Origin: Rana temporaria
Lineage: Eukaryota; Chordata; Amphibia; Anura; Ranidae
Direction of reading: 5' to 3'
Length of the DNA stretch: 64,000 bases
Assembly: GCF_905171775.1 (NCBI RefSeq)
Contig: NC_053492.1
Span: forward strand, 276,561,438 to 276,625,437
Position numbers and translations under genes: made by a program. This document shows, in pieces, positions 57,344 through 64,000 of the stretch (its first letter is position 1; each line of letters opens with the position of its first letter). The notes beneath the pieces were generated by a model. The model was not told the origin of the DNA, did not search any database, and worked only from the letters and a program-made list of their open reading frames with translations.

Positions 57344-57758
57344 TGCCGCGTACACACGATCGGTCCATCCAATGAAAACGGTCCGATGGACCATTTTCAT
57401 CGGACGAACCGATCGTGTGTGGGCCCCATTGTTTTTTTTCCCCCATCGGTGAAAAAAATTAGAACCTGTTTGAAAATTATCTGATGGTTAAAAAAATGAT
57501 AGAAAAAAACAATCGTCTGTGGGCAAGTCCACCGGTTAAAAATCCACGCATGCTCAGAATCAAGTCGACGCATGCTCGGAAGCATTGAACTTCATTTTTC
57601 TCAGCATGTCGTAGTGTTTTACTTCACCGCGTTCTGACACAAACGTTTTTTTTTTATTGATGGTGTGTAGGCAAGACTGATGAAAGTCAGCTTCATCGGA
57701 TATCTGATGAAAAAATTGGTCCGTTTTCATCGGATGAACCGATCGTGTGTACAGGGCA
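57344..57758. mobile_element. Harbinger-type MITE, 415 bp, TSD TTA
   Basis: TGCCGCGTACACACGATCGG at the left is mirrored at the right, and TTA is duplicated on both sides (57341-57343 and 57759-57761). The interior is similar to the MITE at 9195-9610 in opposite orientation, including tcagaatcaagtcgacgcat and gcattgaacttcatttttct. Confidence 0.88.
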
Positions 57759-58330
57759 TTACAGTTTTTTTTGGTAGCAGTGTGTCATATACAGAAACCA
57801 GGTTATTGGTGCCATATTCCAGGAATTGTTTGCCCCATCTGTGGGCATACTCCCAAATGAGTCATCAGGGACTGGGTCACACCAGAGGCTGTGCCACAGC
57901 TCTGGACCTGTTAACCCCCCTGGCGGTATTCCCAAGTCTCGCTTGGGGTAAGATTTCAGTACCAAAAGCGGTATCCCCGAGCCAGACTCGGGATAGCCTC
58001 GCAGCAGCCACAGGCAAAGTTACTTACCTTGTCCCTGGATCCTGCGATGCCTCCCCACTGTGTGAGCCAGCGGCGTCCTCGCTCGATTCACACAGTGCCT
58101 GTGTGCCGCCGATCTCTGTTCCTTGCGACATTACGACGCACGGGGCGGAGAACGGCGCCAAATTCAAAAAAATAAACACATTACATACAGTATACTGTAA
58201 TCCTATAGATTACAGTACTGTATGTAAAAAATACACACCCCCTTTGTCCCTAGTGGTCTGCCCAGTGCCCTACATGTACCTTTAATAATAAAAACTGTTC
58301 TTTCTGCCTGCAAACTGTAGATTGTCCATA

Positions 58331-58450
58331 GCAACCAAAAAGTGTCCTTGTATGTCAAAAATGGTTTTAGAGCAGCTAGAAAACAGTGATAATAAATTAG
58401 AATCACTTGCAGAATTGAGCGATAGCGATTTGTGGGGAAATTTGTCATAA
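58331..58450 (+). pseudogene. Transposase N-terminal remnant, piggyBac-like (second copy)
   Basis: The frame reads ATKKCPC, then VLEQLENSDNKLESLAEL and SDSDLWGNLS before a stop. This is nearly identical to the remnant at 4932-5123, but cut short by a frame change (gtcataaaa in place of gtcacca-type sequence). There is no ATG before it. The two copies show that the parent element had a coding N-terminus here. Confidence 0.55.
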
Positions 58451-58580
58451 AAAACATAAAAGTAATGACAGCGACAATTCTGCAACTGAGCAAATTTCAG
58501 TGTTTTTTATTTGATTACATTATTGAATAATTTTTATTATAATTATATTATTATTTGTTATAATTATTTATAGTTATTTA

Positions 58581-60094
58581 TAGGGTTGTCCCGATACCGA
58601 TACTAGTATCGGTATCGGGACCGATTCCGAGTTTTTTCGGCGGTACTCAGACGCCGATACCCCGCCCCGATACACAAATAGAATACTTAACCCCCCCCGC
58701 ACCGCCACCGCCGCCGCCGACCGCCGCCACCGGAGCCGCAATTTGCCGCTGCGATCCGCCGCCGTTACGCCGCTGACTGTGTAATACGGGCGGGAACATT
58801 ACAGCTTTGAATAGCTGTAATGATTTGCGCCACGCATAGACACTCCCCCTTGCTCGGGTGAACTGTCCAATCCCGAGCGAGGGGGAGTGTCTATACACGC
58901 AGCGTGGCGCCAATCATTACAAAGCTATTCAAAGCTGTAATGTTCCTGGTCGGCCGTAGTACTTTACACAGTCGGCGGTAGCATGTAAGCGGGCCATGGC
59001 TGCATATGGGGGGGACACATGGCTGGATGGGGGGAGACACACATGGCTGCATATGGGGGGGACACATGGCTGGATGGGGGGAGACACACATGGCTGGATG
59101 GGGGGAGACACACATGGCTGGATGGGGGGAGACACACATGGCTGGATGGGGGGAGACACACATGGCTGGATGGGGGGGAGACACACATGGCTGGATGGGG
59201 GGAGACACACATGGCTGGATGGGGGGAGACACACATGGCTGGATGGGGGGGAGACACACATGGCTGGATGGGGGGAGACACAGATGGTTGGATGGGGGGA
59301 GACACACATGGCTGGATGGGGGGGGAGACATGGCTGCATGGGGGGTGACAATGGCTGCTTGGGTGGTTTCAATGGCTGCATGGGGGGATACATTGCTGGA
59401 TGGGGGGTGAAAATGGCTGGATGGGGGGATACATTGCTGCATGGGGGGTGACAATGGCTGCATGGGGGGTGACAATGGCTGCATGGGGGGTGACAATGGC
59501 TGCATGGGGGGAGACAATGGCTGCATGGGGGGTGACAATGGCTGCATGGGGGGTGACAATGGCTGCATGGGGGGTGACAATGGCTGCATGGGGGGAGACA
59601 ATGGCTGCATGGGGGGAGACAATGGCTGGATGGGGGGTGACAATGGCTGGATGGGGGGAGACAATGGCTGGATGGGGGGATACATTGCTGGATGGGGGGT
59701 GACAATGGCTGGATGGGGGGATACATTGCTGCATGGGGGGAGACAATGGCTGGATGGGGGGAGACAATGGCTGGATGGGGGGATACATGGCTGCATGGGG
59801 GGATACATTGCTGCATGGGGGGATACATTGCTGCATGGGGGGAGACAATGGCTGGATGGGGGGAGACAATGGCTGGATGGGGGGGAGACAATGGCTGGAT
59901 GGGGGGGAGACAATGGCTGGATGGGGGGAGACAATGGCTGGATGGGGGGATACATGGCTGCATCTGTGGGGGGACATCGCTGCATTTGGGGACACATTTT
60001 AAAAAAAGTATCGGTATTCGGTATCGGCGACTACTTGAAAAAAAGTATCGGTACTTGTACTCAGTCCTAAAAAAGTGGTATCGGGACAACCCTA
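58581..60094. mobile_element. hAT-type element, 1514 bp, 8-bp TSD, minisatellite core
   Basis: TAGGGTTGTCCCGATACC at the left and the complement at the right (CGGGACAACCCTA). GTTATTTA is duplicated at 58573-58580 and 60095-60102. The ends are rich in GTATCGG palindromes (actagtatcggtatcggg). Just inside the left arm is an inverted repeat of about 60 bp around 58790-58945. The rest is a minisatellite. It has no coding capacity. Confidence 0.92.
58995..59990. repeat. Minisatellite, 21-24 bp units (ATGGCTGGATGGGGGG)
   Basis: About 44 units in two flavours: ATGGCTGGATGGGGGGAGAC + acac (24 bp, 59005-59330) and AATGGCTGCATGGGGGGTGAC (21 bp, 59330-59990). Both lengths are multiples of three, giving open frames up to 386 codons on both strands that are not genes. 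Confidence 0.95.
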
Positions 60095-60298
60095 GTTATT
60101 TATTGTATTATAATTTATGATTTTGTTTTTCAAACTTTATCATAACCGAGATGTCTACTAGACTCTTGTTTGGACAGATTTAAGTGAGTTATTCCTAAGA
60201 ATTACAGGCCTACAATGTAAAACGCCAAATTTTCATGCAAAATAATGGTACCGCTTTCAGCCTAAAATCTGAAATAATCATACCGCCAGGGAGGTTAA

Positions 60299-60772
60299 AG
60301 TGCTCTGTGGCTAACAAACCAACAGAGAGTCTGGTGAGTAACATTAGGGTCATGTTTAAGGCAAGCTCCACCATCTTTTGTTCACCAGGGTCCAGGTACA
60401 GCCTCCAAGGCAGTGATTTTCCACTGCTACTTTACAGTCTCTGGCTTTTATGATATGACTGTTGAAGCCTAGGTCATAAGAAATATAAGCCCTTCTTATT
60501 TGGTAACGTTAAACGTTAAAAGCGAGAAAGTCCATGTCACATAATGTTTACAATCACACTAGGATAACATACTTTGCTTGGTAAGAGGCAAGAAAGTTTC
60601 ATCCTAGGGGATACTCTGTGGGAGTGACTATGTCCTTTTTAAAACCCAGTATAGATTAATATTTGGTTCTTGCAATCTTACTTAATCCTTATTTAGTCCT
60701 TTTTTTAAAAAGTCTTATTTAGTCCTTTTTTTTAAAAGTCTTTGTACAAGGGGTTTCTCATATAGTCCCACT
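60299..60772. other. Intergenic, nothing recognised
   Basis: AT-rich sequence; short duplication of ttatttagtccttttttt near 60690-60735. Confidence 0.4.
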
Positions 60773-61080
60773 GGCAACCCCAGTGACTCAAAGGGATTTT
60801 AATGTGGTTTTGTCAGCATTTCAAAAACTGCCTTTTGAGCCTATCAGGGATATTCCCCTGATGACCTTCACTCACAAGACTTGTTTACTAATTGCCATCA
60901 TCTTGGCAAGGTGTGTCTGCATTAGTGACCCTTTCTTGTAAATAATATGTTTTCATTCTGCACAAAAACAAGATAATCTTCTGACCTAGAGCCTCTTTTG
61001 TCTTTGATGCAGTTTATTCCTTTCATCTTACCAAGACAATATTTGTATGCCCCTTTGTCTGACCCCAATATATCCAAAGC
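60773..61080 (+). pseudogene. DIRS-type tyrosine recombinase relic
   Basis: The frame reads TPVTQRDFNVVLSAFQ, then LPFEPIRDIPLMTFTHKT and LLIAIILARCV. This corresponds to the DIRS recombinase stretch that in intact elements reads like PFEP...L..KT..L.AI.SARRVSEL. The region of the catalytic Arg is changed (ARCVCI) and several stops follow, so it is dead. Later codons (YQDNI.MPLC) still fit the family. Identification is from memory of the family pattern. Confidence 0.6.
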
Positions 61081-61179
61081 ACGTTTCTCATCACTGTCTA
61101 TATGCAGTTATAGTTATTTGTGTTCATCTTACAGCTACCTTTTCCTTTTGACAAACTGATGCACTTTTTTTTTCTGGAG

Positions 61180-62543
61180 GTCACCATAGGGAGCCACCAG
61201 TTTCCTGACAAATTTCTGTACTGCTGGGCAGCAATGCTAGTGACTGTCTATTGGTGGTTTAGCCAGCCTAGACAAAATCCCACAATAACATTGGAGGCAG
61301 CCCTTGTAGATTCTTATGCAACCTTGAGTAACTTAATCTACAGGGGGCCTAAGGCTCATCACTTGGTCACAGTTCCTATGAGAACCACAACCAGGGTGTG
61401 GCAACAGGCTAGGGAGGTCTATAAGGGCGACTCCAACTTCTCCCCTTATATATATATATTTTCACAGCTGGCTGATTCTCTTCCTTCTCAGAGACAAAGG
61501 AAAAATATGCTCTACTTATCTCAATGCATTTTAGACAGCTTAGGAATGCAGCACAATTTCCTAGACTGGTAGTCCTTCAGCCAGACTTGGTAGAGCATTT
61601 GCTGACATAAAGGGTACTGGAGAAACCTTTGTCTTCCCTGTATCTTTGCTTGGCTTCGGCCCATGCTTCCACCCTGACTAAAACACACAATAAATGGAAG
61701 GGTGACATCCCAAACTTAACTAAGGAGAAGTGGGAGGATTCTGTGGGCAGCTATATTAGCACAATGGTTTTTGCTAAGGATCGTTTCATACAACTAAAAT
61801 TTCTACAGAGAGCCAACTATACCTTGGTCAGATTGGCTGGTATTTACCCTGATGTTAGTCCCTTATGCTCGCATTGTCAATCCTCACCTGGTACTTTATT
61901 CCATATGGTATGGATGTGTCCCCATATCCGTCCATTCTGGGAGAAGGTGATAGCTTTTTTGAAACATTTTGATGACCGGTCCCTTGGGCAAGAGCCAACT
62001 GGGAAGTATAGAGGATGTTGTCGCTACTAGCGATCTACATTTTTTTCTCTTCTTTGCTATGTATTATGTTAGATGGGAAATCCTCATCAAGTGGAAACAA
62101 CCTGCCCCACCAATGATAGATACTTGGATAGCTGCAGTAAATGCTGTCTTGCTATTTTATAGGTTGACTTATGAGAGCAGAAATTGTCCAAAAAATTCAA
62201 CAAGGTCTGGTGGCATTGGATTGATGCATATGGTTCAACATCTCAGGGAGTTTTACTGAATAGACTATTTGATACTCAGCTGCGTGCAGCCCCCCTCCCT
62301 CTCTTCTGTCTCTTCCCCACTTTTCCTTTTTCCCCTTTCCCCCTCTATTTCTATAAACGGTTCAGAGAGTATTATGGATGTATTTGTTTGAGTTTCATTT
62401 TCTAACTCATGCAAAGTTATTCCCTTTGCTTTGTTTGACACCTTGTAATTTTGCTGGAATCCCTATTGAAATGTACTGACTGTGCCTTGTCATTTTTTTA
62501 TCTTTTATTATTGAATAAACTTTTTTCTGTTAAAAAAAAAAAA
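61180..62543 (+). pseudogene. L1/Tx1-type LINE ORF2 C-terminus, 5'-truncated, with poly(A)
   Basis: Frames at about 61200-61572 (YWWFSQPRQN ... YRGPKAHHLVTVPMRTT.RVW) and 61629-62030 (FIQLKFLQRANYT, LAGIYPDVSPLCSHC, GTLFHMVWMCPHIRPFWEKV) match the C-terminal domain of L1/Tx1-type ORF2. The Cys/His cluster C-x2-C-x8-H-x4-C is visible. A third frame continues to about 62259. The 3' UTR ends with AATAAA (62514) and 12 A residues (62532-62543). It is a typical 5'-truncated insertion, with stops between frames. It seems to have landed in or beside the DIRS relic. Confidence 0.8.
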
Positions 62544-64000
62544 GATATGTTTCCTCCCTTATCAATCTGGGTACACGCGACACTAGATCAGAAAGTGCTT
62601 TTTGGGCCTTTTAGCATCAGGCCCCTGTTCCTCAAATTTGAAAAGCTGCCATTTGGCCTTCCATTCATAAGTTCTCTAAATTTTACCAGTTGGATGTCTA
62701 GCCTCAGGCAACACAAGCTTTGGGAGTAAATTCTGCAATGGAGGCTTCCCCGAGATGACAGATTTATTTTATTGTATTGGCTGATAGCGCTTATGGTTGC
62801 TGTGTTGCCCACCCCTCAGCTGGGCTGTTTTTGGGTGTCTCATTTGATCATGGTCCTTTAATAAAGGAAGAATAAAACATACGTTTATACATTTCTTGGA
62901 GTGCCTTAAGGGACACTGATTCTACCCCTCCGATTTTGCAATTTACTTCTAATAGTGTTTTTCAACTAAACTGATGCATCATGGGGCAAGGAGGGGCCAG
63001 CCAACTTTCTTGCCAGCTTTAAATCCCTGATGAGTGCAGAAATCCTTTTTTTTTCTTTAGTTGTTTTTTGTTGTTGTTGTTGTTTTATTTATTTATTTAT
63101 TTATTTATTGTGAATACGTAACAAGGTACACTATGTACCCTATATGCATTCCCAAAGGGAAGGGAGGTCAGATATCTAAAGATCCTCTTATTTAAAAATG
63201 TGCTTCCAGATTGTGATAATAAATCCCCCCTCAGACACCCACATACATTTGGGGCATGATGTGGGAATGAGGGCCTTGCCATAAACATGATCTAGGGACT
63301 CCAGATATCTGAACCTTCCTCCCCTGGCAGGTATCTCTTCAAATGTTTTGGGTATGTGACCTGGTTTGGTTCAGGAGGGGTTTCACACACTCACTACCCC
63401 CCCTTTCCTAGCCAGTCAGATTTCATGGAATTTGAAGGGGACATTTTTTTTCCTGAAGATACCATACACAAGAAAATCATAAGAGAAGGCATAGGGTTCC
63501 CTTCAAAATGCATACAATAACCTTATCTACTGGATATGGATCGGGTATAGATTTAGGCCAACCCCATGCTGTTTTTTTCTTTAAGGGATCATATACATTG
63601 TTTACAAATGTGTGTACTGCCCCTTTTAGAAAAAAAAGAAAAAAAAACACACAAAAAACAGCATGACCCCCACTCAACACCCATATCAGACACTTATGTA
63701 GGCATGTAGCCTGGGTTGCCAGGAAAGGGAGGTCAGAAAGTATGCATTGGACTTCGCCACCGCTGGCGAAGTCCAATCCGGACGTAACGTGTGTACGGGG
63801 GAGGAGTTTTTCCTGTGACGTCACCCGCGTCCTTTCTGCTGCTGCTCGTGGCTGTTGCTCCGAGTTTTTATTTTATTTTACATTGCCTATCGCCTACTGG
63901 CCAGTTGTTTTCTGGCAGATTGTCTGCAGACATACCAGATTGACTGTAGTATGGTGAAGTGCTGTTTTTTACCTTTCCCTGGAATAAATACAGTCTACAC
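62544..64000. other. Intergenic, microsatellite, nothing else recognised
   Basis: (TTG)n followed by (TTTA)n occurs at about 63065-63110. Around 63480-63560, ccttatctactggatatgg-like sequence vaguely resembles the ccataccagaccc units of the repeat at 24826. A frame at 62560-62730 with LPFGLP could be a retroelement RT scrap, but I cannot support it. Confidence 0.4.

Larger units (their letters stand above)
57911..60298. mobile_element. TTAA-flanked piggyBac-like element, 2.39 kb, with nested hAT
   Basis: TTAA at both borders (57911-57914 and 60295-60298). Termini are CCCCCCTGGCGGTA and the complement of CCTCCCTGGCGGTA. Outside the nested hAT element (58581-60094) the sequence matches the 795-bp copy at 4736-5530 in inverse orientation, including the transposase N-terminal remnant. 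Confidence 0.8.

Noticed and set aside
58891..60089. 368- and 386-codon Pro/His-rich frames and their plus-strand partners
   Set aside because: 21- and 24-bp minisatellite units inside a hAT element; open in many frames.
62451..62729. Possible reverse-transcriptase scrap (LPFGLP)
   Set aside because: One short motif only, no neighbouring RT motifs in frame.
1..64000. A host gene exon somewhere in the window
   Set aside because: All recognisable coding stretches belong to transposable elements; small host exons cannot be excluded without transcripts.

Overview
The window is vertebrate, almost certainly amphibian and most likely frog (ranid-like), repeat-dense nuclear DNA. This rests on the content: spliced PIF/Harbinger transposons with HARBI1-type transposase, hAT, TTAA-target and Tc1-like elements, L1/Tx1-type, CR1 and DIRS relics, and high-copy repeats I recognise from memory of frog genomes (not checked by search). 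I see no host protein-coding gene, no tRNA or rRNA gene and no CRISPR. Nearly every real coding region belongs to a transposable element.

Layout. 1-9.1 kb: small MITEs (two hAT-type with perfect 8-bp target-site duplications), a minus-strand L1 ORF2 relic, a TTAA-flanked piggyBac-like element and microsatellites. 9.1-12.5 kb: a Harbinger MITE, then a block of minisatellites bracketed by a perfect 30-bp direct repeat. 12.7-16.1 kb: a decayed L1/Tx1-type LINE interrupted by MITEs. 18.36-24.62 kb: a full-length L1-like LINE with a 17-bp target-site duplication, inserted in a CR1 fragment. 24.8-29.2 kb: frog-type repeats and MITEs. 29.74-38.93 kb: Harbinger element 1. 39.15-50.73 kb: a hAT element with an 8-bp target-site duplication, carrying a 22-bp satellite and swallowing Harbinger element 2 (42.19-50.61 kb). 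51.97-53.63 kb: another hAT element. 57.9-60.3 kb: a nested set (TTAA element > hAT element > minisatellite). 60.8-62.5 kb: DIRS and LINE relics.

The most interesting system is the pair of 8.4-9.2 kb Harbinger transposons. Both carry three genes in the same relative order and orientation: a two-exon DDE transposase, a convergent three-exon Myb/SANT-like gene, and a two-exon gene for a MADF-domain DNA-binding protein. Harbinger elements are usually described with two genes. In both copies an inverted, degenerate piece of MADF exon 1 lies at the 3' end of the MADF gene, antisense to the end of its own coding region and inside its predicted 3' UTR. A MADF transcript would therefore carry sense and antisense versions of one exon segment. 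Element 1 has open frames in all three genes. Element 2 keeps an open transposase but has a frameshift in MADF and a stop codon in the Myb-like gene. Reading frames, splice junctions and target-site duplications were worked out by eye.
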